Positions 8,029 through 17,740 of a stretch of 64,000 bases of DNA are shown piece by piece. Under the pieces are notes generated by a model, which saw nothing but the letters and a program-made list of their open reading frames with translations, made no database searches and was not told the origin of the DNA. The first letter of the stretch is position 1; each line of letters starts with the position of its first letter. The stretch comes from Vicingaceae bacterium. GTDB lineage: Bacteria; Bacteroidota; Bacteroidia; Flavobacteriales_E; Vicingaceae. Made by a program: the position numbers and the translations under genes. The stretch spans positions 1-64,000 of the forward strand of contig JAOKCF010000004.1 of assembly GCA_028245195.1 (NCBI GenBank). The letters are read 5' to 3'.

Positions 8029-10842
8029 CTAATGCGCTTCTAACCAGTTATGCGCGATATCCATTTCTACAATAAGCGGAACAACTAATTCCACTGCATT
8101 TTCCATTTTATCTTTAATGAGTGATTTGATTTTCTCTACTTCATCTTTGTGCACATCAAAGACCAATTCATCATGAACTTGTAACAAGAGTTTTGATTTG
8201 AAATTTTGTTTTAATAACTCTTGCTGAAGATTAATCATGGCTACTTTAATGACATCTGCTGCGGAGCCCTGTATTGGGGCATTTATTGCATTTCTCTCAG
8301 CAAAGCCACGCATGATTGCGTTCTTTCCATTAATGTCTTTCAAATACCTTCTCCTTTTCATTATGGTTTTAACGTAACCATGTTCTTTCGCAAACGCAAT
8401 GCTTTTATCCATGTATGTCTTAATGCCAGGATATTTGTCAAAGTAATTATCAATGATCACTTTTGCCTCCTTTCTCGGAATGTTAATTCGTTGTGAAAGG
8501 CCAAAAGCGGAGATACCATAGATAATCCCAAAGTTTACTGTTTTTGCTTTACTCCGCATGTCTCGATCAACCTCATCTAAGGGTACATCAAAAACTTTTG
8601 AAGCTGTTACGGAATGAATATCAATACCATTCTTAAACGCTTCAATCATTCCTTCATCGCCACTTAATGCCGCTATTATTCTTAATTCAATTTGCGAATA
8701 ATCAGCTGCTAGAATTTGAAAATCTTTGCTTCTTGGAATAAACGCCTTTCGTATTTCTCTTCCCTTCTCCGTTCGAATAGGAATGTTCTGCAAGTTTGGA
8801 CTGTTGGAACTCAAACGTCCAGTTGCCGCTACTGTTTGCATGTAATTCGTGTGAATGTGCCCAGTTTTAGGATTCACTAAATCTGGCAAACTATCAACAT
8901 ACGTGGATTTTAGCTTTTTCAAAGAGCGATACTCCAATACTTTTGAAATAATTTCATGCTTATCAGTCAGCTTAACCAACGTTTCTTCAGACGTGGAATA
9001 TTGACCCGTTTTTGTCTTTTTCGCCTTTTCATCAATTTTAAGTACTTCAAATAGAACTTGGCCTAACTGCTTCGGTGAATCGATATTAAATTCAGTAGTT
9101 GCCTGCTTTGTAATTTCTTTCGTTAACGCAGATAAAGACACTTCCAACTCTTTTGAAAACTGAGCCAATGTCTCACAATCTAAATTTATACCTTCATATT
9201 CCATCGCGGCCAAAACAGGAATTAGCGGCATTTCAACTTCGTCGAATAATTTTCTAATATCTCCATTCCCTAATTCTTTCTCAAAAACTTCCTTCAACTG
9301 AAAAGTAATGTCAGCATCTTCTCCGGCATATTCTACCACCCTTTCAACCTCAACATCCCTCATGCTGCCTTGATTTTTACCCTTTTTCCCAATCAATTCT
9401 TCGATAGACTGTGGTTTGTAACCTAAGTATGTTTCAGCCAAAATATCCATTCCGTGCTTTTGGTCAGGCTCTAACAAGTAGTGCGCAATCATAGTATCAA
9501 AAAAGACTCCTTGAAGTTGAATACCGTAATTTTTAAGCACAGTCAAATCGTACTTTAAGTTTTGTGCAATTACCTCTTTTGCTTCGTCTTCAAAAATCAC
9601 TTTAAATTTAGCCACTACCTCATTTGCCTCCTTCCTATCGGCAGAAACTGGCACATAAAAGGCTTCTCCTGCTTTAATTGAAAAAGCCAACCCTACTAGC
9701 TCCGCCGTTAAAGAATCAACACTGGTTGTTTCGGTGTCAAAGCAGTAGGACTTTGAATTTTTTAATACCTCTAATAATTTTTCTATTTTAGACTCTGACC
9801 CTATTAATTCATAATTGTGCTCGGTGTTTTCTAAGGTTTTAAATTCTCTTAGTTCAGTATCGTTGTCATTGTCTGAACTTGAACTGCTGTTGCCACTAAC
9901 ATTCGTTGCTCCTGCGCTAAACAAATCCATCTGACCGTCATTGGAAGGAGCAATGCTTATCTCCTCCCCTAAAATTCTTTTGCTCAGCGTCCTGAACTCA
10001 ACGTCAGCAAAAACTTGTTCTAATTCCTTTTTATTTAAAGGGTCGCGCTTCAAGTCAATTGGATCAAACTCAATTGGAACATCTATTATGATTGTTGCTA
10101 ATTTTTTGGAAAGCAGAGCTATCTCGGTAGATGCTTCAACCTTCTCCCTCATTTTCCCTTTTAAATCAGCCGTATTTTCCAACAACCCTTCAATACTACC
10201 ATACTGTTTCAAAAACTTTTTAGCTGTTTTATCACCTACTCCAGGAATTCCAGGAATATTATCTACGGCATCTCCGCACATTCCCAAATAATCAATGACT
10301 TGAAGTGGGTCTGTAATTTCAAATCGTTTACACACCTCATCTATACCCCATACTTCTGCCTTGTTTCCCATTCGAGCAGGTTTATACATGAAAATATTTT
10401 CACTTACCAACTGCCCAAAATCCTTATCAGGAGTCATCATGTAGGTTTTGTAACCTTCCTTTTCAGCTTTCTTTGCTAAGGTCCCAATTACATCATCTGC
10501 TTCAAAACCATCGGAGTATAAAGTTGGAATATTGAACCCTTTAATGATTTTCTTAATGTACGGCACAGCCAATTTAATATCATCTGGGGTTTCTTCACGA
10601 TTCGCCTTGTACGCAGGAAATTCGATATGTCTTGCCGTTGGGGCGCTAGTATCAAACACTACAGCAATGTGTGTGGGGTTGTGTGTGTTTAAAACATCAA
10701 ATAAGGTTGATGTAAAACCGTATATAGCTGAGGTATTTAATCCCTTAGAATTAATCATTTGATTTTGACTGAACGCAAAATGCGCTCTGTAGATTAGCGC
10801 ATAAGCATCTAACAACCAAAGTATTTTATTATCGTCTGACAT
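8029..10842 (-). CDS. polA: DNA polymerase I
   Basis: This is a 937-residue family A polymerase for repair and Okazaki-fragment processing. The 5'-3' exonuclease domain fills roughly residues 1-290 (LLDAYALIYRAHFAF, MTPDKDFGQLV, IPGIPGVGDKTA). The 3'-5' proofreading domain keeps its DxE motif (CFDTETTSVDSL). The polymerase domain shows motif A (AADYSQIELRI), motif B (RSKAKTVNFGIIYG) and motif C (QVHDELVFDV). All three activities therefore look intact, and length and domain order are normal. It faces the M43 protease gene convergently. Confidence 0.97.
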   Translation of the reverse strand: MSDDNKILWLLDAYALIYRAHFAFSQNQMINSKGLNTSAIYGFTSTLFDVLNTHNPTHIAVVFDTSAPTARHIEFPAYKANREETPDDIKLAVPYIKKIIKGFNIPTLYSDGFEADDVIGTLAKKAEKEGYKTYMMTPDKDFGQLVSENIFMYKPARMGNKAEVWGIDEVCKRFEITDPLQVIDYLGMCGDAVDNIPGIPGVGDKTAKKFLKQYGSIEGLLENTADLKGKMREKVEASTEIALLSKKLATIIIDVPIEFDPIDLKRDPLNKKELEQVFADVEFRTLSKRILGEEISIAPSNDGQMDLFSAGATNVSGNSSSSSDNDNDTELREFKTLENTEHNYELIGSESKIEKLLEVLKNSKSYCFDTETTSVDSLTAELVGLAFSIKAGEAFYVPVSADRKEANEVVAKFKVIFEDEAKEVIAQNLKYDLTVLKNYGIQLQGVFFDTMIAHYLLEPDQKHGMDILAETYLGYKPQSIEELIGKKGKNQGSMRDVEVERVVEYAGEDADITFQLKEVFEKELGNGDIRKLFDEVEMPLIPVLAAMEYEGINLDCETLAQFSKELEVSLSALTKEITKQATTEFNIDSPKQLGQVLFEVLKIDEKAKKTKTGQYSTSEETLVKLTDKHEIISKVLEYRSLKKLKSTYVDSLPDLVNPKTGHIHTNYMQTVAATGRLSSNSPNLQNIPIRTEKGREIRKAFIPRSKDFQILAADYSQIELRIIAALSGDEGMIEAFKNGIDIHSVTASKVFDVPLDEVDRDMRSKAKTVNFGIIYGISAFGLSQRINIPRKEAKVIIDNYFDKYPGIKTYMDKSIAFAKEHGYVKTIMKRRRYLKDINGKNAIMRGFAERNAINAPIQGSAADVIKVAMINLQQELLKQNFKSKLLLQVHDELVFDVHKDEVEKIKSLIKDKMENAVELVVPLIVEMDIAHNWLEAH

Positions 10843-10910
10843 GGGAAAGTGGTATTTTTTTCAGGGTTGAAGGTAAGAAAAACCAGAATGAAAAAAGAAA
10901 GAAACTAAAA

Positions 10911-11900
10911 CTAATTCACTTCCATTAAAACAGTAGCTAAAACAGTTTCTCCAACCGCCTTAAGCGTCTCCCTATAGATAACGTCCATATTGTCTTCGTG
11001 TGTATGCCAGTGCGGTGCAAAAGATCGTGTTTCTGGGTCATAATGGATAATATCAATACTAGGAATTTTTGCGATTGTGTTTACATAAACATGATCATCA
11101 ATTCCAACATGGCGAGTAGGACGATTGTTAAAATAGTTATCATGTCCCAAATCTTTTGCAATATTCCAAACATGATGAACATAGACAGAAGCATGGGTCA
11201 TTGAATGATACTCTTTCGCAAACATAGCATCTTTGGCCCCTACCATGTCCAGTAAGATCCCAAAATTGGCACTGTAGCCTATCTTATGCATGTTATTTGC
11301 CCAATATTGACTTCCCAAACAATAGTCTTCTATAGTACCATTCTCTCCAACATAATCTTCAGCATCAAAAAATATAATATCCACTCCAATGTTGGGTTTC
11401 GTTTGTTGCAATTGTCTGGCAACTTCTAACAAAACGCCTACCCCACTGGCGCCATCGTTGGCTCCTAAAATTGGCTCAGAACGACGTTCCTCGTCCTGAT
11501 CGGCATTAGGTCTTGTGTCCCAGTGAGCGAATAATAACACCCTATTGTTTAACACTGGTTTGTAAGCCCCAATAATGTTTTTTATGTTCAGCTTCGTGTT
11601 ATTGAATGCAACAACTTGAGCCTCTTGTTCGGTTACTTGAAATCCGAATCGATCCAATTGAGCTGCTAAGTAATTTCCTGCTACAAAGTGAGCAGCAGTG
11701 TTTGGTACTCTTGGTCCAAAGTCAACTTGTCTTTGAACGAAGTTATATGCTGAGTCAGCGTCAAAGTTAGGCCGAACAGCCTTTGTACGCTCCTCTACTT
11801 TTTTGACAGAAATCGGCTTTTTATCTTCGCCACAGGAGAATAAAAAAACCGCAGCAAGAATGATCAAATACCTAATTCTCAAACTCCCAAATAGCACCAT
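10911..11900 (-). CDS. M28-family lipoprotein, glutaminyl-peptide cyclotransferase-like
   Basis: This zinc aminopeptidase-fold lipoprotein is 329 residues long from the chosen ATG. Earlier in-frame starts at 11921 and 11909 also exist; the third Met gives the best lipoprotein signal (LIILAAVFLFSC). The metal ligands sit in AHWDTRPNAD, GANDGASGVG, FFDAED and HWHTHEDN. LGSQYWA and PSIDIIHYDP resemble glutaminyl cyclases, which convert N-terminal Gln to pyroglutamate. Many type IX-secreted proteins begin with Gln after signal cleavage, so that role is attractive but inferred. A simple aminopeptidase is the alternative. Its 5' end overlaps cysS. Confidence 0.8.
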   Translation of the reverse strand: MVLFGSLRIRYLIILAAVFLFSCGEDKKPISVKKVEERTKAVRPNFDADSAYNFVQRQVDFGPRVPNTAAHFVAGNYLAAQLDRFGFQVTEQEAQVVAFNNTKLNIKNIIGAYKPVLNNRVLLFAHWDTRPNADQDEERRSEPILGANDGASGVGVLLEVARQLQQTKPNIGVDIIFFDAEDYVGENGTIEDYCLGSQYWANNMHKIGYSANFGILLDMVGAKDAMFAKEYHSMTHASVYVHHVWNIAKDLGHDNYFNNRPTRHVGIDDHVYVNTIAKIPSIDIIHYDPETRSFAPHWHTHEDNMDVIYRETLKAVGETVLATVLMEVN

Positions 11901-13350
11901 CTTTCCCATCCTTAATACCAATATTTAACTCCTTCAATTTATCTCGAATCTTATCAGCAGTTCCCCAATCTCTCTGATCTTTAGCTGCTTTTCTAAATTC
12001 CAATATCAAATCCATCAATTCAGCCGTTATCTCATTCGATTGAGCTCCAACCTCTTCTAATTCTAATCCTAGAATGTCAAAAAAGAAAGTGTTGAAAAGT
12101 TTTTTAAATCGTTCCAAATCCTCCGATGAAATTTTTTCATCTCCAGCTTCAATAGCAGTAACCATCTTTAAGCTATCAAATAGCTTAGAAATTGCTATAG
12201 AAGAATTAAAATCGTCATTCATTGCATGATAAAGCGATTCTTCTAAAGATGATATATCAACAGTTGACTTATCTGATGTTTTTAGCTCTTTTGTTCGGCT
12301 CAAACCTTTTTGCAATCGATCAAATCCTTTCGAAGCCGACTCTAAAGCATCGTTTGAAAAATCTAGGGTACTACGATAATGAGATTGTAAGATAAAAAAT
12401 CGAACAGTCATTGGTGAATACGCCCTTTTTAATTGAAAATTATCTCCTGTGAAAAGTTCCGCACAAAAAATTCCATTGCCCAATGACTTCCCCATTTTTT
12501 GTCCGTTAATGGTTACCATGTTATTGTGCAACCAATAATTAGCAAACGGCTTTCCTGTGTGAGCCTCAGCTTGTGCAATTTCACATTCGTGATGAGGAAA
12601 TTGATTTTCTAATCCTCCCCCATGAATGTCAAAGTTTTTGCCCAAATACTTTTGACTCATTACCGTGCACTCAATGTGCCACCCGGGGAAACCTTTACCC
12701 CAAGGAGAGTTCCACTGCATTAAGTGCGAAGGATCCGCTTTTTTCCAAAGTGCAAAATCAAACCCATTCTTTTTATCCAATTGTGCAGAAAGAGTACGAT
12801 TAGCAGCTCCTTCCATCATTTCTTCTACTGACCTACCAGAGAGCTTCCCATAATTAAAGGACTCATCATACTTGGCAACATCAAAATACACAGACCTATT
12901 TACTTCATAAGCAAAACCTTTGGAAATTAAGTCTTCAATTATTTCAATTTGCTCAGGAATATGACCAGAAGGGCGGGGGTAGATATCTGCTCGCTTCACA
13001 TTGAGCATATCCATGTCTCTAAAATAGTTGAATATGTACCGCTCGACAACTGCCATCGGATCAACCTTTTCTAAACGCGATTGCTTTGCTATTTTATCAT
13101 CTCCTTCATCGGCATCATCGGTTAGGTGACCAACATCTGTAATGTTTTGAACATACTTAACTTTTGGGTAGATGTGAGACAAGTATCTGTAAATTAAATC
13201 AAAAGAAACATACGACTTTGCATGACCCAAATGTGCATTCCCATAAACCGTCGGGCCACAAACATACATCCCAATCACCTCTTTGTCAATTGGTTTAAAT
13301 GTCTCTTTCTTTCGGGTTAGTGTATTATATACTACTAATTTGGAATCCAT
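11872..13350 (-). CDS. cysS: Cysteinyl-tRNA synthetase
   Basis: This 492-residue class I aminoacyl-tRNA synthetase charges tRNA-Cys. The HIGH-type motif is AHLGHA within CGPTVYGNAHLGHA, whose Cys is a zinc ligand. The other zinc residues are in GWHIECTVMS and HHECEIAQ. The KMSKS-type loop is QKMGKSLGN. The C-terminal helical anticodon-binding DALR region is complete. Its last 29 bases overlap the start of the M28 lipoprotein gene. Confidence 0.97.
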   Translation of the reverse strand: MDSKLVVYNTLTRKKETFKPIDKEVIGMYVCGPTVYGNAHLGHAKSYVSFDLIYRYLSHIYPKVKYVQNITDVGHLTDDADEGDDKIAKQSRLEKVDPMAVVERYIFNYFRDMDMLNVKRADIYPRPSGHIPEQIEIIEDLISKGFAYEVNRSVYFDVAKYDESFNYGKLSGRSVEEMMEGAANRTLSAQLDKKNGFDFALWKKADPSHLMQWNSPWGKGFPGWHIECTVMSQKYLGKNFDIHGGGLENQFPHHECEIAQAEAHTGKPFANYWLHNNMVTINGQKMGKSLGNGIFCAELFTGDNFQLKRAYSPMTVRFFILQSHYRSTLDFSNDALESASKGFDRLQKGLSRTKELKTSDKSTVDISSLEESLYHAMNDDFNSSIAISKLFDSLKMVTAIEAGDEKISSEDLERFKKLFNTFFFDILGLELEEVGAQSNEITAELMDLILEFRKAAKDQRDWGTADKIRDKLKELNIGIKDGKDGAIWEFEN

Positions 13351-13468
13351 TTCTTACTTTTTAATTTTTACAAAGAAAAGCAATAAAACGCTAGACTACG
13401 GCACAAAAAAACCTCAAACTTCTCCAATAATACGATTGGTTTAAGGCTTTTTACTATTCTTTTAATCT

Positions 13469-14358
13469 TTACATATCCTTTTCAATTACACCGTTACCAA
13501 TGTATCTTCCTTCTTTAAAAATCATGATTAGAAATAAAATGCCGTTTTCATCGTATTTATAATACTTCCCATCAATTAAACGATAATTCGTGAAAACTCC
13601 ATTTTTCGAAATTTGCTTGTTCTTATTAAAGAGCTTATTATACCCATTTCCACTAACCCCCCCTTGGTTGGGGCTGTCCCCCTTCACTGCAGTTACCCTA
13701 ACTGCTTTACCTTCTTTAACCATCTTTGTTAAGGCATCTTCTACAGGAGTTCGCGATGCATACGTTTCAAAGCTAGCTGGATCTAAAGTTCCTCCATATA
13801 AGCTTTTTACAGACATCAAATAGCCGTTTTCGTAGTACTCTTTTTGCTCTCCGGCTTCTAGACCTTCATTCCAAGTTCCTTCCAATCTCAGTTTGCCATT
13901 TGGATAATAATAAACCTGCTTCCCTGACCTTTTACCACCTTCAGTAAAAGTAAAGCTTTGAGCGACCTGTCCATTCTCGTTATATCGTTTGAAATCTCCA
14001 GAATTCTTGGTTCTTTCCCAGTTTCCAGATTCTTCTAAACTTCCATTCTCATAGTACAAGGAATATTTGCCATAAGGACGACTCCCTTTGTATGTAATTT
14101 CACTTTTCAATTTTGTCGATGGGAAATACCTTTTCCAAAGTCCACTTTCCCTGCTATTTATATAATTCCCCTCTTCTACTAGATTCCCAAGCGAATACTC
14201 TATAAATTTTTGGGGTTTGCTTTAATCATCCAATAACCTTGTCTCTTTTTACTAATATCAATTTTATTGATGGTATCTGTACTGTTTAATTCAAAAGACT
14301 GCGCTGCAGCATTCCAAGAGAAAAGCAGTAAAACGATTATTGCACTTAAAAACTTCAT
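13469..14358 (-). pseudogene. Secreted YwqK/MORN-like repeat protein with a frameshift
   Basis: An intact frame runs from about 14215 to 13469 and encodes repeats of the type YYENGSLEESGNW, YNENGQVAQSF and YYPNGKLRLEGTW, as in YwqK-like (MORN-variant) proteins. Its true start is ATG 14358 in another frame, giving a signal peptide (MKFLSAIIVLLLFSWNAAAQ) and about 48 residues before a stop at 14204-14206. The frames join by a one-base shift at AAACCCCAAAAA (14207-14218). Restored, the protein would have about 296 residues and read on as PQKFIEYSLGNLVEEGNY. The homopolymers make a deletion or a sequencing error equally likely. Whether the downstream frame is expressed alone is unknown. Confidence 0.7.
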
Positions 14359-14395
14359 GGGTTTGAGATTTGATTCTGAAATTAGGAAAATATTT

Positions 14396-15322
14396 TTAGA
14401 TTGAGCCCAAATTCTTAAGCATGTCTTCTGTCATTTTTGACATATCGTATTGTAGGTCCCAACCCCAATCTTCTCTTGCAGCCAAATCATCTATGCTTGC
14501 AGGCCAGCTTTCTGCAATCTTTTGACGAAAATCTGGGGCATAGCTAATGGAAAACTCGGGAATGTGTTTTTTAATCTCACCGGCTATATCTTCTGGAGCA
14601 AACGATATTCCTCCTAAATTATAACTCGACCGAATTTTCACGTTTTTCTCTGGCGCTTCCATCAGCTCCATTGTAGCTCGAATGGCATCCTCCATATACA
14701 TCATTGGAAGGTAAGTTCCCTTTTGCAAGAAACATTCGTACGTCCCATTCTCTAGCGCTTTATGATAAATATCTACAGCGTAATCTGTTGTTCCACCTCC
14801 AGGTAAACTTTTATATCCTATTAAGCCCGGATAACGGATACTTCGAACATCTACTCCATAGTTTTTTGCATAATACTCACACCAGCGTTCGCCTGCTAGT
14901 TTAGATATACCGTAAACTGTTGTTGGGTCGGTAACAGTATGCTGCGGAGTTTCTTGAGGAGGGGTATTTGGTCCAAAAACAGCAATCGAGCTTGGCCAAA
15001 AAATCTTCTTTATCTTTTTATCTTTTGCTAGGTCTAACACAGTAAACAAGCTTTCCATGTTCAACTTCCACCCAAATTCCGGGTTTTTTTCTGCTGTTGC
15101 AGAAAGTAACGCCACTAAATGATACACTTCTTCAACTTTATACCGCTCAACTATGTCGTGTAACTTTTCTTTATCTAAAGCATTTAGCACTTCAAAGGGG
15201 CCACTTTGGTTTCCTAATTCCCTCACATCTGTAGCTAGTACTATGTCGTTCCCATGCTTAGCTCTTAACTTTTCTACCAACTCACTCCCCACTTGCCCTC
15301 CTGCACCTAAAACTAAAATCAT
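14396..15322 (-). CDS. L-threonine 3-dehydrogenase, SDR/epimerase type
   Basis: This 308-residue extended SDR has the nucleotide-binding motif GAGGQVG at the N-terminus and the catalytic pair Tyr137/Lys141 (YGISK). Segments LLSATAEKNP, SIRYPGLI and PGGGTTDYAVDI are those of the short-chain L-threonine dehydrogenases found in Bacteroidota, which oxidise threonine to 2-amino-3-oxobutyrate with NAD. This form is unrelated to the zinc-dependent Tdh of E. coli. It is transcribed from its own -7 box, divergently from trhO. Confidence 0.88.
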   Translation of the reverse strand: MILVLGAGGQVGSELVEKLRAKHGNDIVLATDVRELGNQSGPFEVLNALDKEKLHDIVERYKVEEVYHLVALLSATAEKNPEFGWKLNMESLFTVLDLAKDKKIKKIFWPSSIAVFGPNTPPQETPQHTVTDPTTVYGISKLAGERWCEYYAKNYGVDVRSIRYPGLIGYKSLPGGGTTDYAVDIYHKALENGTYECFLQKGTYLPMMYMEDAIRATMELMEAPEKNVKIRSSYNLGGISFAPEDIAGEIKKHIPEFSISYAPDFRQKIAESWPASIDDLAAREDWGWDLQYDMSKMTEDMLKNLGSI

Positions 15323-15344
15323 CTGTATTGTATTAATTATAAAT

Positions 15345-15352
15345 CAAAAATA
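15345..15352 (-). promoter_or_regulatory. -7 promoter box (TATTTTTG) for the threonine dehydrogenase gene
   Basis: On the minus strand TATTTTTG matches TAnnTTTG exactly, 22 bases before the ATG at 15322. A TTG 23 bases upstream is a distant candidate -33 element. Confidence 0.45.
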
Positions 15353-15407
15353 ATAAAAGGCTTTCATGCGCATGACAATTATCATTCTCTAGCGCAATCT
15401 CTTTTAT

Positions 15408-15415
15408 TAACTTTG
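15408..15415 (+). promoter_or_regulatory. -7 promoter box (TAACTTTG) for trhO
   Basis: TAACTTTG matches TAnnTTTG exactly. It covers a TTG at 15413 that could otherwise be taken as the start, which argues that translation begins at ATG 15440, 24 bases downstream. Confidence 0.55.
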
Positions 15416-15439
15416 CCCTATCTTACAAAAAAGTATAAC

Positions 15440-16483
15440 ATGCAATTGTACAATTTAGAAGATAAGAACATTTTGAAAAAGAAGCTGATGGAAGAGCCCT
15501 TCCAAAGAATCACTGTTTCTTTTTACAGTTATGTAATTATCGAAAACCCTCATGAATTAAGAGATGAACTCTACCAAGAGTGGAGTGAATTGAATGCCTT
15601 TGGTAGGACGTATTTAGCAAACGAAGGAATCAACGCACAGATGTCTGTTCCGGGAGAACATTGGGACGAATTTGTAACCAAAGTTCTAGAAAGAGAATAC
15701 TTTAAAAACATTCCCTTTAAGATTGCAGTTGAGGATGATGGAAAATCTTTTTACAAGCTAAAAGTAAAGGTTCGAAACAAAATTGTTGCTGACGGTTTAA
15801 ACGATGGAGACTTTGATGTAACCAATGTTGGGAAACACCTCACTGCCAAAGAATTTAACGAAGCCTTAGCAGATCCTAACTCCTTGGTGATTGACATGCG
15901 CAACCATTATGAAAGCGAAGTAGGTCATTTTGAAGGAGCGGTTTGTCCTGATGCCGATACCTTTAGGGAAGAATTACCTCAAGTGGAGGAAATTTTGAAA
16001 GGGAATGAGGATAAAAAAGTGCTCCTGTATTGCACGGGGGGAATTCGCTGCGAAAAAGCCAGTGCTTATTTAAAGCACAAAGGCATTCAAGACGTAAATC
16101 AATTACACGGCGGTATTATTGATTATGTACGCCAAATAAAAGCGGAGAATCTCAACAATAAATTCAAAGGGAAAAACTTTGTTTTTGATGAACGTTTAGG
16201 GGAACGGATTTCTGATGAAATTATTTCAGAATGTCACCAATGCGGAGAACTTTGTGATGACCATACGAACTGTTCAAACGACGATTGTCATTTACTTTTC
16301 ATTCAATGTGCTGCATGTGCTGAGAAATTTGACGGCGCTTGCAAACCGGAATGTCAAGTCATTGCCAACCTAACGATAGAAGAGCAGCGAGAAATTAGGA
16401 AAGGAAAAGAAAAACCAGACGCACATTCCGTTTACAAAAGCAGGCTGCGCCCCAACCTTAAGGAACTGGTCAAAAACAAGTAA
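15440..16483 (+). CDS. trhO: tRNA uridine(34) hydroxylase (rhodanese-like, YceA/TrhO family)
   Basis: This 347-residue protein catalyses 5-hydroxylation of tRNA U34 in the TrhO family. An N-terminal acylphosphatase-like domain (RTYLANEGINAQ) is followed by a rhodanese domain with the active-site Cys in LLYCTGGIRC, and then a Cys-rich C-terminal segment (CHQCGELCDDHTNC, CAACAEKF, CKPEC) that probably binds zinc. ATG 15440 is preferred over TTG 15413 because the promoter box covers the latter. Length and domain order are standard. Confidence 0.9.
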   Translation: MQLYNLEDKNILKKKLMEEPFQRITVSFYSYVIIENPHELRDELYQEWSELNAFGRTYLANEGINAQMSVPGEHWDEFVTKVLEREYFKNIPFKIAVEDDGKSFYKLKVKVRNKIVADGLNDGDFDVTNVGKHLTAKEFNEALADPNSLVIDMRNHYESEVGHFEGAVCPDADTFREELPQVEEILKGNEDKKVLLYCTGGIRCEKASAYLKHKGIQDVNQLHGGIIDYVRQIKAENLNNKFKGKNFVFDERLGERISDEIISECHQCGELCDDHTNCSNDDCHLLFIQCAACAEKFDGACKPECQVIANLTIEEQREIRKGKEKPDAHSVYKSRLRPNLKELVKNK

Positions 16484-16516
16484 AATTTACTACCTTCATC
16501 ATTCAAACATAGAAAC

Positions 16517-17677
16517 ATGCCATTTTACAGAGAATTAGGAAAGATCCCACATAAAAGACACACCACCTTTAAAAAGAAAGACGGTAGCCTTCATTATGAG
16601 GAGTTATTTGGAACAGTAGGTTTCGACGGCATGTCAAGTATATTGTATCACCTGCACCGCCCAACAATGGTGAAGGAATACTTGGGGTCTAAAGATGTAA
16701 GTCCAAAAATAGCGGTTGAGAAAAATTTTAAATCGAGAAGGTTAATTGGGTTTGATATAAAGCCTCAGGATGACTATTTAGAAAGCAGAGAGCCTATGTT
16801 ATGCAACAATGATGTGTTAGTAGCATTGGCAGCCCCTAAAAAGTCAATGACAGAGTATTTCTACAAAAACACAGATGCTGATGAGGTGATTTTCATTCAC
16901 AAAGGAAGCGGAACCTTGAGGACTTTTCTTGGAAACATTGTATTCAAATACGGTGATTATTTAGTTATTCCTCGAGGAATGATTTATCAAATTGAATTTA
17001 ATAGTGAAGAGAATCGACACTTTGTGGTAGAATCTCATTCTCCAATTTATACTCCAAAACGTTACCGGAATTGGTTTGGTCAATTACTAGAACATTCTCC
17101 TTATTGTGAGCGAGATTTTAGGACTCCCGAAAATTTAGAAACGCATGATGAAATGGGGGACTTTATCATTAAGATAAAGAAAGAGGGTGTACTTCACGAT
17201 TACCTTTACGCGTCGCATCCCTTTGATGTTGTTGGGTGGGACGGGTTCAATTACCCTTATGCTTTTTCTATTCATGACTTTGAGCCTATTACAGGTAGAG
17301 TTCACCAACCACCGCCAGTTCATCAAACTTTTGAGGCAGCAGGTTTTGTGATTTGTTCTTTTGTGCCTCGTTTATACGATTATCATCCTCAATCAATCCC
17401 AGCACCTTACAATCACTCCAACATAGATTCTGACGAAGTGCTGTACTATGTTGATGGTGATTTTATGAGCCGAAACGATATTGATCAAGGACAAATTACA
17501 TTACACCAAGCAGGAATACCTCATGGTCCTCACCCTGGCGCATATGAAAGAAGTGTGGGAAAAACTAAAACAGAGGAGCTTGCAGTAATGGTAGATACGT
17601 TTAAACCGCTAATGGTAACTGAAAATGCCATGAAGTTAGACGATGGCAAGTATTACAAGAGTTGGATAGAACATTAA
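16517..17677 (+). CDS. Homogentisate 1,2-dioxygenase family protein
   Basis: This 386-residue cupin-type iron dioxygenase opens with MPFYRELGKIPHKRHTTFKK and matches the bacterial homogentisate 1,2-dioxygenase family, which opens the ring of homogentisate in tyrosine/phenylalanine breakdown. The metal-site segments PAPYNHSNIDSDEVLYYVDG and IPHGPHPGA are present in order. No other genes of tyrosine catabolism lie nearby, so pathway assignment rests on family membership alone. Confidence 0.85.
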   Translation: MPFYRELGKIPHKRHTTFKKKDGSLHYEELFGTVGFDGMSSILYHLHRPTMVKEYLGSKDVSPKIAVEKNFKSRRLIGFDIKPQDDYLESREPMLCNNDVLVALAAPKKSMTEYFYKNTDADEVIFIHKGSGTLRTFLGNIVFKYGDYLVIPRGMIYQIEFNSEENRHFVVESHSPIYTPKRYRNWFGQLLEHSPYCERDFRTPENLETHDEMGDFIIKIKKEGVLHDYLYASHPFDVVGWDGFNYPYAFSIHDFEPITGRVHQPPPVHQTFEAAGFVICSFVPRLYDYHPQSIPAPYNHSNIDSDEVLYYVDGDFMSRNDIDQGQITLHQAGIPHGPHPGAYERSVGKTKTEELAVMVDTFKPLMVTENAMKLDDGKYYKSWIEH

Positions 17678-17740
17678 CAGCATTCTTTGACCAGCAGATT
17701 TATTGGTATATTCCACATTCGTTTCAACAAAAACTAAAAC

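Noticed and set aside
8221-8496. Open frames antisense to polA, cysS and other large genes
   Set aside because: They have no family features and are explained by codon shadows of the genes on the opposite strand.
14207-14218. A AAC CCC heptamer as a programmed -1 frameshift signal
   Set aside because: It fits the X XXY YYZ pattern, but no stimulatory structure is apparent and the site lies in homopolymers, so a simple deletion or read error is more likely.
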